64,000 nt of DNA from Fibrobacterota bacterium (GTDB taxonomy: Bacteria; Fibrobacterota; Chitinivibrionia; Chitinivibrionales; Chitinispirillaceae): NCBI GenBank assembly GCA_023459055.1, contig JAEWVR010000016.1, positions 1 to 64,000 on the forward strand, given 5' to 3'. Below the pieces are notes generated by a model, which was not told the DNA's origin, ran no database searches, and worked only from the letters and a program-made list of their open reading frames with translations. The stretch's first letter is position 1. The number at the start of each line of letters is the position of its first letter. Made by a program: the position numbers and the translations under genes. Below, in pieces: positions 1 to 8,921 of this stretch.

Positions 1-232
1 GATAAAGGTGGCAACGGCAAGGAAGGCCAGAGCAGACAGTATAAAAACAGCGGATTCACTCAGGATTACAGCGGTAAAAGCGAAATCTGATAGCATAAAA
101 GCAGCAGCAGCAGTAAAAAAAGCGAAAACAGACAGTATCCGGGTTGCAGATTCGCTAAAGGTGGCTGCTGTAAAGAAAGCAAAAACAGATAGTATCAAAG
201 TTGCTGATTCTTTAAGAACGATTGCAAAAAAG
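1..232 (+). repeat. 57-bp tandem coding repeats
   Basis: Degenerate tandem units encode 19-residue KADSIK/VADSLK blocks. The two best-preserved copies lie at about 112-168 and 169-225. They continue past the left edge. Copies differ mostly at third codon positions, so selection appears to act on the protein. Confidence 0.55.
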
Positions 233-454
233 GTTAAAGCAGACAGTTTGAAGGCTGTATTATCAAAATCTGATACTGTAAAGTCACAGGTTAAAACGGA
301 CACTCTTAAAGCAACTATAACAAAAACAGTTCAAACAGCTACACAGGCTAAAGTTGATTCATTAAAGGTTGGAGAACGAAAAGCAGACTCCTTAAATACA
401 GTTCCCAAAACACTGATGTCACCAGTTGACACTGCGAAAAAGATCATTAAGTAA
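2..454 (+). CDS. C-terminal part of a Lys/Ala/Asp/Ser repeat protein (5' end outside window)
   Basis: The reading frame is open to the left edge. The first GTG (position 8) is only a valine inside a repeat, so this is the 3' end of a longer gene. The visible 150 or so residues are built from a degenerate 19-residue repeat of the form AVKKAKTDSIKVADSLKVA, clearest at about 115-230 (57-bp DNA unit). The spacing of Ala/Leu/Ile and charged residues predicts long helices or coiled coil. No catalytic motif is visible. Highly basic A/K/D/S repeats of this kind occur in envelope-spanning or cell-wall linker segments, but the function is unknown. It ends just before a strong hairpin. Confidence 0.7.
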   Translation: MKVATARKARADSIKTADSLRITAVKAKSDSIKAAAAVKKAKTDSIRVADSLKVAAVKKAKTDSIKVADSLRTIAKKVKADSLKAVLSKSDTVKSQVKTDTLKATITKTVQTATQAKVDSLKVGERKADSLNTVPKTLMSPVDTAKKIIK

Positions 455-500
455 AACCGCCATCAGCAGTAAATAAGCTGCTTAGAGTGCGTTCCTGATT

Positions 501-537
501 AAATGTGCCACTAAATTGCTTTTAGTGGCACATTTCT
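501..537. terminator. Bidirectional intrinsic terminator
   Basis: A perfect 15-bp inverted repeat (501-515 with 521-535) has a 5-nt loop. The stem begins AAATGTG and ends CACATTT, so A/T runs flank it on both strands. It ends the truncated repeat-protein gene. Confidence 0.75.
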
Positions 538-619
538 AATGCTTGTTTTGTGGTTGTGAATCTATACAAATAGGATGCAGGAGTGATGTGATCTGATAAT
601 TATTGGTGAATGTATTATT

Positions 620-883
620 ATGAATAATCAAATTTTACAACATATTCAGCGAGAGTTTGGAGACAACTATTTTTTTGTAAAAGATCAACTTGAAACAATT
701 ACTTTGCACCATGTAATGGCACAGTCTCAATCAAATCTTGATAATACATACAAGGCAATCCTTGATCTTTGTAAAGGTGATGCGCAGAAGGTCAGTCAAT
801 ATGTTGAGGTCGCAAAGGTTGATTTCAGAGATGTAATCTATTGGGCATTAATAGATCGAAACTCCCAAAATCAAGGTCGGTAA
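620..883 (+). CDS. Small hypothetical protein (87 aa)
   Basis: An 87-residue acidic-to-neutral protein with no signal peptide and no membrane segment. I do not recognise the family. The C-terminal half ends in a motif-like stretch (KVDFRDVIYWALIDR) that suggests a small helical fold. It has an ATG start without a strong Shine-Dalgarno sequence. It stands alone, downstream of a terminator and convergent with the PAP2 gene, whose stop lies 13 bp beyond its own. It is retained as real because codon use matches its neighbours and no longer frame competes on either strand. Confidence 0.6.
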   Translation: MNNQILQHIQREFGDNYFFVKDQLETITLHHVMAQSQSNLDNTYKAILDLCKGDAQKVSQYVEVAKVDFRDVIYWALIDRNSQNQGR

Positions 884-896
884 GAATGACCTCTGA

Positions 897-1490
897 TTAA
901 TCTGCTTTTAACTGATTTCTGTTACTGCTTCGGTTAATCCATTTTTTTGCCATAAGATAAGCCCCGTAAACAATCCATGCGATTATCACCCCAAGAAGTG
1001 CACCTCCAAGGACATCACCAGGATAATGGACTCCAACATATATTCTTGAAAAACCGATTAGTACTGCAAAGGAGAAGAACCAGATCCATCTTGATGGATA
1101 AAACATTGTGAAGATAAACGCAAGTGCAAAAATGTTGGTACTGTGCGATGATGGAAATGAAAGTGATGATTTTAAACCAAAAAGCATATGTGCACCATTG
1201 ATAAAGTAATCGGGATGACACGGTCGCGGGCGATGCAGGAGCGGTTTAAAAATCTGTGATGAAACAGGGTCTGATATGGCTATCGTAACTGCAGCAAGAA
1301 AGAGTACGATTAATGCTTTATTATGTTCCTTCCTTATAAAAAGTACTGCTGCTACAATTGCCGGAAATATCCAGAAACGCGCATCAGTAATTGCTACAAA
1401 AAAATAATTAAGCAGTGTCGTTGAAAAAAATGAATTAAAAAAAACAAACAATTGCGTGTCAATGTTGTTTAGTGTCTCCATAACGTGCAT
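897..1490 (-). CDS. PAP2-family membrane phosphatase
   Basis: A 197-residue polytopic membrane protein with all three motifs of the PAP2/lipid phosphate phosphatase superfamily: K82-x6-RP (KPLLHRPRP), PSSHS at 113-117 with catalytic-pocket His116, and SR-x5-H-x3-D at 148-159 (nucleophile His155, Asp159). Family members dephosphorylate lipid pyrophosphates such as undecaprenyl pyrophosphate or phosphatidylglycerol phosphate at the outer face of the inner membrane; the substrate here is unknown. About five membrane helices are visible. The start at 1490 is preceded by AGGGATA. It follows the DUF3108 gene by 6 bp, so the two are probably cotranscribed. Confidence 0.88.
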   Translation of the reverse strand: MHVMETLNNIDTQLFVFFNSFFSTTLLNYFFVAITDARFWIFPAIVAAVLFIRKEHNKALIVLFLAAVTIAISDPVSSQIFKPLLHRPRPCHPDYFINGAHMLFGLKSSLSFPSSHSTNIFALAFIFTMFYPSRWIWFFSFAVLIGFSRIYVGVHYPGDVLGGALLGVIIAWIVYGAYLMAKKWINRSSNRNQLKAD

Positions 1491-1496
1491 TAATGG

Positions 1497-2417
1497 CTAT
1501 CCCTGTACAATATTGGCCGACTGATGGTTGTGCCATATTAATTTTGCGGTTATTCTTCCAAATTTGATTTTTGATTTTATCAGAACCGGTATTGACATTG
1601 AATCGTCGGTTAACCATACTTCAATTTTATCCCGTTTGTTAAAAGCGCGGCCTTCACCAACAAGGCGGGGTTCAAGTTTCAGTGTATTTATATTTCCGCT
1701 ATCTGTTTCGATAACTTCTTTATCTATACAGGATAAAAACATCGGGTGAATTTCCTTGTTAATAAAGAGATGCTGTGTAATGGTATCACCAGGTTGAAAA
1801 TTTTTATTACGGATGTAGTGAAGTATAGAAAGGTAGTCCTGAGTAAATTGCGGTGTTTCGAAATTTTTATCCAGTTTATTGTGAATGAGCACTTTTTTGT
1901 TTTGGAGATCGTACAACACCCAGCCATCACTTTTGTATCGTCTGCCTTCACGTAGATGTTGTTCAAAAAACAGCGGGTATAACCCGTTTGCATCAATGGT
2001 AGAGATCACATAGTCACGCATTTTGTAAAACGCACCAACAAACTTGCTTGAAACCGCTTTACCACCGATGCGAATTGTTTTGTTTGCAGAATCGTAGTCT
2101 GTAGTTATAATTAGGTTGCCCGCGAAAATGTGCCCCCACGAAACCTCATAGACGAGTGTTTCATTTTTACAAACAGGAACTCTGGGGATAAGTGTTCTAA
2201 GGTCTTTTTGATTGTAGATACTGAATTTATTTTTAAGTGAATCTATAAATCGTGAAGAATAAGGGAGTGTGTCAAGTTCACGGATTGCATCCTTCCAAAA
2301 CAAATCATCCCTGTCTGCAAATAGCGAAGTAGTTGCAGTTGTTACAATAAATAAGGACATTGTGAAAAAAGTGCATGTAACTTTTTTAAGTGACCGAATC
2401 TGACCTGTTTTCATCAT
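1497..2417 (-). CDS. DUF3108-family secreted protein
   Basis: A 306-residue exported protein with an N-terminal hydrophobic segment (about residues 13-33) following a basic stretch. The body matches the DUF3108 pattern: KNETLVYEVSWGHIFAG, then a beta-rich region with a long-chain 'YPLFFEQHLREGRRYKS' motif, the signature I recognise. Members are periplasmic or outer-membrane-associated beta proteins of unknown function. The start has GAGG 8 nt upstream. It is the first gene of a two-gene unit with the PAP2 phosphatase, which may point to envelope lipid metabolism (inference). Confidence 0.75.
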   Translation of the reverse strand: MMKTGQIRSLKKVTCTFFTMSLFIVTTATTSLFADRDDLFWKDAIRELDTLPYSSRFIDSLKNKFSIYNQKDLRTLIPRVPVCKNETLVYEVSWGHIFAGNLIITTDYDSANKTIRIGGKAVSSKFVGAFYKMRDYVISTIDANGLYPLFFEQHLREGRRYKSDGWVLYDLQNKKVLIHNKLDKNFETPQFTQDYLSILHYIRNKNFQPGDTITQHLFINKEIHPMFLSCIDKEVIETDSGNINTLKLEPRLVGEGRAFNKRDKIEVWLTDDSMSIPVLIKSKIKFGRITAKLIWHNHQSANIVQG

Positions 2418-2598
2418 CTAATATTCCTCTAAAAAGTTGCAGGTTATTACTAACTCTACCTATTTGGAAACCGGCATATCGGCCAGGAACCATTATTTTA
2501 AACAATAGATGCACTACCTTATGAATTACGCTCACTGATCTTGAAAAAGAAAATGATATTTTACAGTAAATAATTAGAGTATATCAAAAATATAGAGA

Positions 2599-2643
2599 TA
2601 TAAAAACAGAAAATTTGTGAAATGCACAGTGCATCTCACAAAT
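2599..2643 (-). terminator. Intrinsic terminator of gmd
   Basis: An imperfect long stem (2613-2627 with 2629-2643, one A/C mismatch) sits just after the gmd stop. On the minus strand it is followed by a U-rich tract (complement of AAAAACAGAAAA, about 2601-2613). Confidence 0.7.
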
Positions 2644-2651
2644 AATTGCAA

Positions 2652-3707
2652 TTAGTCAATGATTCCGGCATTTCCCGAGCTTATTGCATCCCAATCGGCT
2701 TTGATCATGATTTCAACCAGTTTTTCGAATGTTACTTCCGGTTGCCATCCAAGCTGTTTTTTTGCCTTTGCAGGATTACCCAATAACTGCTCGACCTCAG
2801 CAGGTCTGAAATATTGTGGATCGATTTTAATAATTGTTTTACCGCTTTTCTTGTCAACGCCATATTCATTGACCCCTGTTTCCCGCCACTCAATTGGCAT
2901 ATCAAGCATACCAAACGATTTCTCGATAAATTCACGTACTGTGTGCATCTCTCCGGTTGCTATAACGTAATCGTCAGGTGTATCCTGCTGAAGCATCATC
3001 CACATCGCTTTAACGTAATCCGGTGCATAACCCCAATCTCGCAGCGAATCAAGATTTCCCATGTAGAGACAATCTTTTTTTCCGGCTTTTATTGCTGATG
3101 CTCCAAGTGTGATTTTTCGTGTCACGAAGTTTTCACCTCGGCGTGGTGATTCGTGATTAAAAAGAATACCATTTGATGCATGAAGGTTGTATGATTCACG
3201 ATAATTTACAACGATCCAGTAAGCATATAATTTCGCTACTGCATATGGAGAACGTGGATAGAAGGGCGTTTTTTCGCTCTGAGGGACTTCCTGTACTTTT
3301 CCATAAAGTTCTGATGTTGATGCCTGATAAAAGCGGGGATTAATTCCGGTTTCCTTTATTGCATCAAGAAGACGAAGCGTTCCTGTTCCATCGATATCTG
3401 CTGTATATTCCGGGACTTCGAAGGAAACTCGTACATGTGACTGGGCTGCAAGGTTGTAGATTTCTACCGGCTCAACACGCTCAAGTATCCGGTTTAGATT
3501 ACTACTGTCACTAAGATCTCCATAATGAAGAAAAAACCTGACATCCTTACCGTGCGGATCTTTAAAGAGATGGTCAATTCGCTTCCTGTTGAAATAGCTT
3601 GCACGGCGAATCATACCGTGTACTTCATAACCTTTGTTAAGTAGCAATTCTGCAAGATAAGATCCATCCTGACCGGTGATACCGGTAATAAACGCTTTCT
3701 TAGCCAT
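2652..3707 (-). CDS. gmd: GDP-mannose 4,6-dehydratase
   Basis: Converts GDP-D-mannose to GDP-4-keto-6-deoxy-D-mannose, the first step to GDP-fucose, GDP-rhamnose, GDP-perosamine and related sugars. It is a 351-residue extended SDR with Rossmann motif GITGQDG (residues 9-15), active-site S/T-x-E in STSELYG (around 130-136), Y155-x3-K159 (YAVAK) and the GMD-typical [18 protein letters not shown] 3707 is chosen over the TTG one codon earlier because GGAGG lies 4 nt before it. No fucose synthase or 4-reductase gene adjoins it, so the final sugar cannot be read from context. A promoter and a terminator of its own make it monocistronic. Confidence 0.96.
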   Translation of the reverse strand: MAKKAFITGITGQDGSYLAELLLNKGYEVHGMIRRASYFNRKRIDHLFKDPHGKDVRFFLHYGDLSDSSNLNRILERVEPVEIYNLAAQSHVRVSFEVPEYTADIDGTGTLRLLDAIKETGINPRFYQASTSELYGKVQEVPQSEKTPFYPRSPYAVAKLYAYWIVVNYRESYNLHASNGILFNHESPRRGENFVTRKITLGASAIKAGKKDCLYMGNLDSLRDWGYAPDYVKAMWMMLQQDTPDDYVIATGEMHTVREFIEKSFGMLDMPIEWRETGVNEYGVDKKSGKTIIKIDPQYFRPAEVEQLLGNPAKAKKQLGWQPEVTFEKLVEIMIKADWDAISSGNAGIID

Positions 3708-3730
3708 CAAACCTCCGGGTAAGTTGTTAA

Positions 3731-3759
3731 TTTATATAATTTTTTAATATACCATGCAA
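3731..3759 (-). promoter_or_regulatory. Candidate sigma-70 promoter for gmd
   Basis: On the minus strand TTGCAT (3759-3754), a 17-nt spacer and TATAAA (3736-3731) stand about 24 nt before the gmd ATG, giving a short leader. Confidence 0.45.
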
Positions 3760-3922
3760 AAAACAATTTTCCTATGAGCTCCCATATCTGGCCGGTGTGG
3801 TAATTATCCAAAACAGGTACAGATTTCACAGCATTCCTGTAAATATACTTTTAGGCATTATAGTGTAAAATGGTTTAAAGTGTCTATATATATAACTTTA
3901 AGACGGTGATATTCTATACAGG

Positions 3923-3951
3923 TTGACTTAAAACCAATCGGGCTATATATT
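3923..3951 (+). promoter_or_regulatory. Candidate sigma-70 promoter for PBP1A
   Basis: TTGACT (3923-3928), a 17-nt spacer and TATATT (3946-3951). The predicted leader is about 140 nt and contains the small hairpin near 4034-4059. Confidence 0.5.
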
Positions 3952-4098
3952 ATGGAGTAGTATGGGCGTAGTTGTAACTGTTTTTCAGCATGTGCAGGTA
4001 ATATTTGCTGAACGTACCAGTCCGTAACACTTTACCAGGATCCTGATTTAGTGATCCGGTGATTCCTTGAACAGTTTTTGGAGCAGGTAACAAAGTCA

Positions 4099-6297
4099 AT
4101 GGCAGCAAAGAACAGGTTTCTATCAATCGTTTTTTTTGTGTTTCTTTTCTTGATATTTTTCTGTATTATTTCGGGAGCCTGGTTCTTTTTCCGACTCTAC
4201 TTGACTCTTCCAACGTTAAACCAGATGCAAAATATCGAACAATCGCTGGTTTCCCGTGTACTTGGAAAAGATGGGAAGGTGGTACAGGAGTTTAGTATTG
4301 AGCGAAGATTTTATGTACCGATTGATAAAATTTCACCCGATCTTCCGGCTGCAGTTATTGCGATTGAGGATCGCAGGTTTTATACACACTGGGGTATTGA
4401 TTTAAAAAGAATTGTCAGCACTATCTTTGTAAATATTTTCAGAGGCAGGATGGCACAGGGGGCTTCAACAATAACCCAGCAGTTGGCAAGAAATGTTTAC
4501 TTGACACAAAAAAAATCAATTATTCGAAAACTCCGTGAAGTGCTTACTGCGGTTCAGCTTGAATCCTGCTATACAAAAACGGAAATTATGGAATTGTATC
4601 TTAATCAGGTATATCTTGGTGCAGGAGTGTATGGAGTTGAGGCTGCGAGTGAGTATTACTTCAGTAAAAAGGCATCAGACCTTACTCTGCTGGAGTGTGC
4701 AACCCTTGCAGGTCTTATTCAAACTCCGGAAAGATACAGACCGGATAAAGCTGCGAATATAGAGCGTATTACAAAACGACGAAATGACGTGCTCAGGGCA
4801 ATGCAGGTGACTGGTTTTTTTGATAAAAAGACTATGAAAGAACTGATGGCTGAAACGTTAAAACCAAAGATAACAAAGCCAAAGGGCGGCAGTGGCGCTT
4901 ATTTCACTGAAATGGTACGTAAATATGTATCAGATAAATATGGCGATGATATGCTTTACCATGGCGGGTTGACAATTTATACAACGCTTGACAGAGTCGC
5001 ACAGGACAGCGCTGAAGCAGCTGTTGCCAAGCAGATGGCGTTGCTGCAGGAAAGATTAAACCGTAGGTTTCTTGATAGTTCAGAAGTTGATAAAAGACTA
5101 AAAATACCGCGTAAAGTTTTTATTCAAAGCTTTGATTCGATTTACGCGGCACACGAGGGGGAATTCAGTGATTTACCTGATAGTGCCAAACTTCGAATCG
5201 CGCAGGCATCAGTAATTACCCTTGATGTTTCAAGTGGTGCGATACGGGTGCTTGTTGGCGGGCGTGACTTTAATGAAAGCAAATTTAATCGTGCTATGAA
5301 TGCACGGCGTCAACCGGGATCATCAATAAAACCAATTGTATATGCTGCTGCGTTGGAGCATGGTTATACACCTGCATCTGTGGTGTTGGATCAGCCTATT
5401 ACTCTAATGACACCCGATGGTGAGTGGAGACCGGAAAATTACGACCGCGTTTTCAATGGACCTATTACTATCCGAAGCGCGCTAGCCAAGTCAGTCAATC
5501 TGGTGGCAATTCAGGTGCTTACAAAAGTAGGTGCAAATGTTGTTGTTGACTATGCAAGGAAAATGGGATTAAAGCATCAGATGGAGCCGGTTCCGTCACT
5601 TGCAATCGGCGCATGTGAGGCAACACCTATGGAGATGACATCTGCATACAGTGTTTTTGCAAATCGTGGCATTCAACCAAAGCCATACTATATAGAGAAA
5701 ATAATTGACAAAACAGGACGAGTTCTTGAGTCGCATGCATCTGAAGAAAAAGAGATTTTGTCTCCTCAGACATCCTTTTTAATGTGTTCACTAATGAAAA
5801 CTGTTGTGTGTTGTGGAACCGCAGCGTCTATACCAGGGCTTGGTTTTTCACGCCCGGCCGCTGGAAAAACCGGTACAACAAATTCCTATTCTGATGCATG
5901 GTTTATCGGATTCACACCTCAACTGGTGACAAGCGTCTGGACCGGGGTTGATGAGCGAAGGTCACTTGGAGCCGGAGTGACAGGCTCTACTGCTGCAATA
6001 CCGATATGGGTAAAAACAATGCTTCAGGCACAGAAGGGTATGCCGGTCAAGGATTTTGAAATGCCGGAAGGAATCAAGAGTGAGGAACTTTGCGCAGAGT
6101 CACACCTTGCTGCAACGCCGAAATGTACAAAAAGAGTATCCGAATTCTTTTATTCTGATGCAGTACTTGATACTTGTGAAATACATGGAGGTTTTAAATC
6201 CAATGATGACAATATTATGAAAATTTTTACAAATCAGAAAAAGGAGCCTGTCAGGAAAACGACTGATGGTAAAAAGAAGAAACAACTCATTTTTTAA
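4099..6297 (+). CDS. mrcA: Penicillin-binding protein 1A (bifunctional transglycosylase/transpeptidase)
   Basis: Polymerises lipid II into glycan strands and cross-links peptides; bitopic in the inner membrane with a periplasmic body. Counting from an upstream TTG (4078), one membrane helix covers residues 15-40. The GT51 domain follows, with catalytic Glu97 (IEDRRFYTHWG), QGASTITQQL at 127-136 and ELYLNQVYLG at 172-181. The transpeptidase has S415-S-I-K418, S472-V-N474 and K597-T-G599. I prefer ATG 4099 because the TTG has no ribosome site, while GGAG/CAGG lies upstream of the ATG. The length of about 732 aa is normal for the family. Monocistronic. Confidence 0.94.
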   Translation: MAAKNRFLSIVFFVFLFLIFFCIISGAWFFFRLYLTLPTLNQMQNIEQSLVSRVLGKDGKVVQEFSIERRFYVPIDKISPDLPAAVIAIEDRRFYTHWGIDLKRIVSTIFVNIFRGRMAQGASTITQQLARNVYLTQKKSIIRKLREVLTAVQLESCYTKTEIMELYLNQVYLGAGVYGVEAASEYYFSKKASDLTLLECATLAGLIQTPERYRPDKAANIERITKRRNDVLRAMQVTGFFDKKTMKELMAETLKPKITKPKGGSGAYFTEMVRKYVSDKYGDDMLYHGGLTIYTTLDRVAQDSAEAAVAKQMALLQERLNRRFLDSSEVDKRLKIPRKVFIQSFDSIYAAHEGEFSDLPDSAKLRIAQASVITLDVSSGAIRVLVGGRDFNESKFNRAMNARRQPGSSIKPIVYAAALEHGYTPASVVLDQPITLMTPDGEWRPENYDRVFNGPITIRSALAKSVNLVAIQVLTKVGANVVVDYARKMGLKHQMEPVPSLAIGACEATPMEMTSAYSVFANRGIQPKPYYIEKIIDKTGRVLESHASEEKEILSPQTSFLMCSLMKTVVCCGTAASIPGLGFSRPAAGKTGTTNSYSDAWFIGFTPQLVTSVWTGVDERRSLGAGVTGSTAAIPIWVKTMLQAQKGMPVKDFEMPEGIKSEELCAESHLAATPKCTKRVSEFFYSDAVLDTCEIHGGFKSNDDNIMKIFTNQKKEPVRKTTDGKKKKQLIF

Positions 6298-6952
6298 TAG
6301 GTTGTTTCAAGTTAAGTTAAGTGATTGACACTATCAGCAAATGCAATTGATGACATTAACTATTCTATCTTTGTCTGTATGTCCGGTAAGGTGTTCTGGC
6401 TTTTTCCGCAACAATAGTTCAATCCAGAAGATAATTTATAAAATTAAATCGTTTTGGTTATTTACATAGTATTTCAATACTCGCGATTGAATCAGAATTG
6501 TACATCTTCGGGGAAAAAATATAAAAAATAAGCGTCAGGTATTACTACCTGACGCCTTCCGCTTCACCCAAATTGTCTGCAAGAGGACCTTGCAATGAGG
6601 ATTATTATGTAGGTACTTATAAAGATAATACAAAAAGTAAAAGATTGCTGAAAAAAAATACAAAAATTCTCATTTTTTTTAAAAAAGTTGAGTATGTATT
6701 TCGTTTCTTTTCATGTTGTTATATTTTTGTTGCAGTTTTGTCTCAAATGGAAATAATTGTCAGTATAACATTTGAATTTTATAAAGATAAATATCTATTA
6801 TTCTACGCAAATAACTCTTTTATAGTCTTCGAAGTATATAGTGTATGATAATTCTGTAACCATAGAACAATAATTATCTATTTGATAAAACCTTTTCAAT
6901 TTGTGATAGTATATCTTTTAATCAAAATGATAAAATCAGTCGGGAGGTCTGT
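6298..6952. other. AT-rich intergenic region
   Basis: 655 bp, strongly AT-rich, without a convincing gene. The one notable island is 6531-6600, which is more GC-rich and folds into two hairpins (described separately). A 91-codon open frame at 6573-6848 starts inside the island and is rich in Lys/Phe/Ile as expected from random AT-rich DNA. The end of the region (6850-6945) should hold the pncB promoter, but no clean -35/-10 pair is visible. Confidence 0.6.
6520..6598 (-). ncRNA. Possible small structured RNA ending in an intrinsic terminator (minus strand)
   Basis: A perfect 10-bp hairpin with a TTAC loop (6532-6541 with 6546-6555) is followed on the minus strand by a run of about 16 mostly U/A bases (complement of AAAAAATATAAAAAATAA), a textbook terminator. 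No minus-strand gene lies upstream of it. A second hairpin (TGCAAG 6578-6583 with CTTGCA 6589-6594) lies before it, and the 6531-6600 island is markedly more GC-rich than its surroundings. This fits a short minus-strand transcript of about 80 nt. It does not match the SRP RNA tetraloop consensus. The call rests on structure only. Confidence 0.3.
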
Positions 6953-8116
6953 ATGGTGATTAAATCGTTGCTTGATACTGATCTTTACAAATTTACAATG
7001 CAGCAAGCGGTTATACAGAGATTTCCTGATACATTGGTACGCTATGAGTTGATAATCCGGGTTCAGAGGGAATTTCCAGTTGGGTTTGTAACCGAATTAC
7101 TTAAAGAAATTCGTTCAATGGCAACATTGCGGCTTGATGAAGAGGAAAAAGAATTTTTGAATAGAAACTGTTATTTTTTTACAAAACCATATATTGATTT
7201 TCTGACTGGTTTTTGCTATGATCCCACAGAAGTAAATGCTGTACAGGATGGCAGTACTGTACAGCTTACAATTGAAGGGTACTGGTATAGGACTATTTTG
7301 TGGGAAGTGCCTCTGATGGCGCTTATAAGTGAATTGTATTTTAAAATGACAGGTCAGGAGCCATTTCCTGGTGATGAATGCAGTAATCGAATAATCGGTA
7401 AAGCTATTGCTCTTGAAAAAATCGGTGCACATTTTTCCGATTTTGGTACCCGTCGAAGATATAGTTTCCGGTTGCAGGATATCGCTGTCGCAGAATGTAA
7501 ATCAAATGCCCTGTCAGCGTTTAACGGAACCAGTAATCCCTTTCTTGCGATGAAATATAAATGTAAACCAATTGGTACTCAGGCACACGAATGGTATATG
7601 GCTATTGCAGCAATGAATGGGTATATTCAAGCTAATAAAATCGGGCTTGAGGAGTGGGTTGAAGTTTATAAAGGAGATCTTGGAATAGCATTACCTGATA
7701 CATTTACAACGGATGTATTTCTCCGGGATTTTAACACAAAATATGCACGACTTTTTGATGGTGTTCGTCAGGATAGTGGTAATCCGCTGGAATTTGCGGA
7801 TAAAATAATTGAGCATTACACTAAACTCAGAATTAATCCATTGACAAAAACGATTGTTTTTTCGGACAGTTTGAATGTTGCTGCAATTGAAAAAATAGAA
7901 AGTTACTGTAAAAATCGGATAATGACCGCATATGGCATCGGTACTAATCTCACCAATGATGCCGGTGTAAAACCATTAAATATGGTAATTAAATTGACCG
8001 CAATTAAGATCGGAACAGAATGGTTCCCGACAGTTAAACTTTCTGATGATGCAGGAAAGCACACCGGTGATATTGAAACTGTCGGATTATGTAAGAAAAT
8101 ATTACGCTGTGAGTAA
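6953..8116 (+). CDS. pncB: Nicotinate phosphoribosyltransferase
   Basis: Makes nicotinate mononucleotide from nicotinate and PRPP, using ATP hydrolysis, in NAD salvage. The 387-residue length is normal for the PncB type. Visible family signatures are LLDTDLYKFTMQQA at the N-terminus, FGTRRRYS (164-171), NGTSN (191-195), GTQAHEW with the phosphorylatable His212, GVRQDSGNP, FSDSLN and YGIGTNLTND. GGAGG stands 5 nt before the ATG. It is followed by pncA after 14 bp, so nicotinamide deamidation and nicotinate capture are encoded as one operon. Confidence 0.96.
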   Translation: MVIKSLLDTDLYKFTMQQAVIQRFPDTLVRYELIIRVQREFPVGFVTELLKEIRSMATLRLDEEEKEFLNRNCYFFTKPYIDFLTGFCYDPTEVNAVQDGSTVQLTIEGYWYRTILWEVPLMALISELYFKMTGQEPFPGDECSNRIIGKAIALEKIGAHFSDFGTRRRYSFRLQDIAVAECKSNALSAFNGTSNPFLAMKYKCKPIGTQAHEWYMAIAAMNGYIQANKIGLEEWVEVYKGDLGIALPDTFTTDVFLRDFNTKYARLFDGVRQDSGNPLEFADKIIEHYTKLRINPLTKTIVFSDSLNVAAIEKIESYCKNRIMTAYGIGTNLTNDAGVKPLNMVIKLTAIKIGTEWFPTVKLSDDAGKHTGDIETVGLCKKILRCE

Positions 8117-8130
8117 ACTGGGAGGATATC

Positions 8131-8691
8131 ATGAATGCTTTAATTGTTGTTGATGTACAGTATGATTTCTTACCAGGCGGGGCACTGGCAGTGAAGGATG
8201 GCGATGCTGTTGTTGCTGTCATTAACAGTATCAGGGATCGTTTTGATATGACAATTTTTACTCAGGATTATCACCCTGAAAATCATTGCAGCTTCAGTAT
8301 GAACGGGGGGATCTGGCCGGTTCATTGTGTAGCGGCTACACACGGGGCTAATATACATGACGATTTACTAAGAAAAAATGATGTAATTGTGAAAAAGGGT
8401 ATAAATAATGCTATTGACAGTTACAGTGGATTTTATGATAATGAGAGAAAAAGTAAGACAGACCTTGACCATATATTAAAGGTGCACAATGTTGATACTG
8501 TCTATATTTGTGGACTCGCGACTGATTATTGTGTCAAGTATACTGCAATTGATGCTGTCAGAGAGGGGTACAAAACGTTTCTTGTCAAGGACGCCTGCCG
8601 GGGTGTAAACTTAGATCCCGGTGATGTCGATAAGGCGATAATAGAAATGCAGCAGTGCGGTGTTGAGATACTGACAAGTAAGGACGTGTAG
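8131..8691 (+). CDS. pncA: Nicotinamidase
   Basis: Hydrolyses nicotinamide to nicotinate and ammonia, supplying PncB. It is a 186-residue isochorismatase-fold enzyme. The catalytic triad is Asp8 (VVDVQYDF), Lys89 (VKKG) and Cys134 (LATDYCV). Metal ligands are Asp46 and His48 (TQDYHPENH), with a further His in WPVHC at 65. GGAGG lies 6 nt before the ATG. Second gene of the pncBA operon, closed by a terminator about 180 bp downstream. Confidence 0.95.
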   Translation: MNALIVVDVQYDFLPGGALAVKDGDAVVAVINSIRDRFDMTIFTQDYHPENHCSFSMNGGIWPVHCVAATHGANIHDDLLRKNDVIVKKGINNAIDSYSGFYDNERKSKTDLDHILKVHNVDTVYICGLATDYCVKYTAIDAVREGYKTFLVKDACRGVNLDPGDVDKAIIEMQQCGVEILTSKDV

Positions 8692-8872
8692 TGATTGGAG
8701 CAGTTAATTGTCAAAACTGGAATTACAACGTATTTACGATACAAACTGTTAACACCCAATTTCTTGCGTAAAATAGATTCAATGTATCAGATACTCGAAC
8801 CTGATGAAACAATAAAAGTGATGGGCGCCTATCACGGTTATTAGTATATAATGGAGAAAGAAGCTTTGAATA

Positions 8873-8903
8873 AAAAAGCCTCAGAATAATGAGGCTTTTT
8901 ATT
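8873..8903. terminator. Bidirectional intrinsic terminator
   Basis: An 11-bp perfect stem AAAAAGCCTCA (8873-8883) with TGAGGCTTTTT (8890-8900) and a 6-nt loop sits between convergent pncA and the large minus-strand gene. It has U tracts in both directions. Confidence 0.85.
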
Positions 8904-8921
8904 AAGACAAAAAAATTATGA

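Larger units (their letters stand above)
3711..4098. other. Divergent intergenic region gmd / PBP1A
   Basis: About 390 bp between the divergent gmd and PBP1A genes. It holds a promoter candidate on each strand and a small hairpin (ACC-GGATC 4034-4042 with GATCC-GGT 4053-4059) close to the PBP1A start. No coding potential was seen. Confidence 0.6.

Noticed and set aside
6531..6600. SRP (4.5S) RNA as identity of the hairpin island
   Set aside because: A GGAAGG-like string is present, but the conserved symmetric loop and GUCAGG...GCAGC arrangement is not.
6573..6848. 91-codon plus-strand open frame in the gap before pncB
   Set aside because: It starts inside the GC-rich hairpin island and then has only Lys/Phe/Ile/Tyr-rich sequence expected of AT-rich DNA. 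No ribosome site and no recognisable motif.
8695..8844. 49-codon TTG-initiated frame after pncA (ends VMGAYHGY)
   Set aside because: Somewhat protein-like at its end, but it has a rare start with poor ribosome site. Too short to support without homologues.
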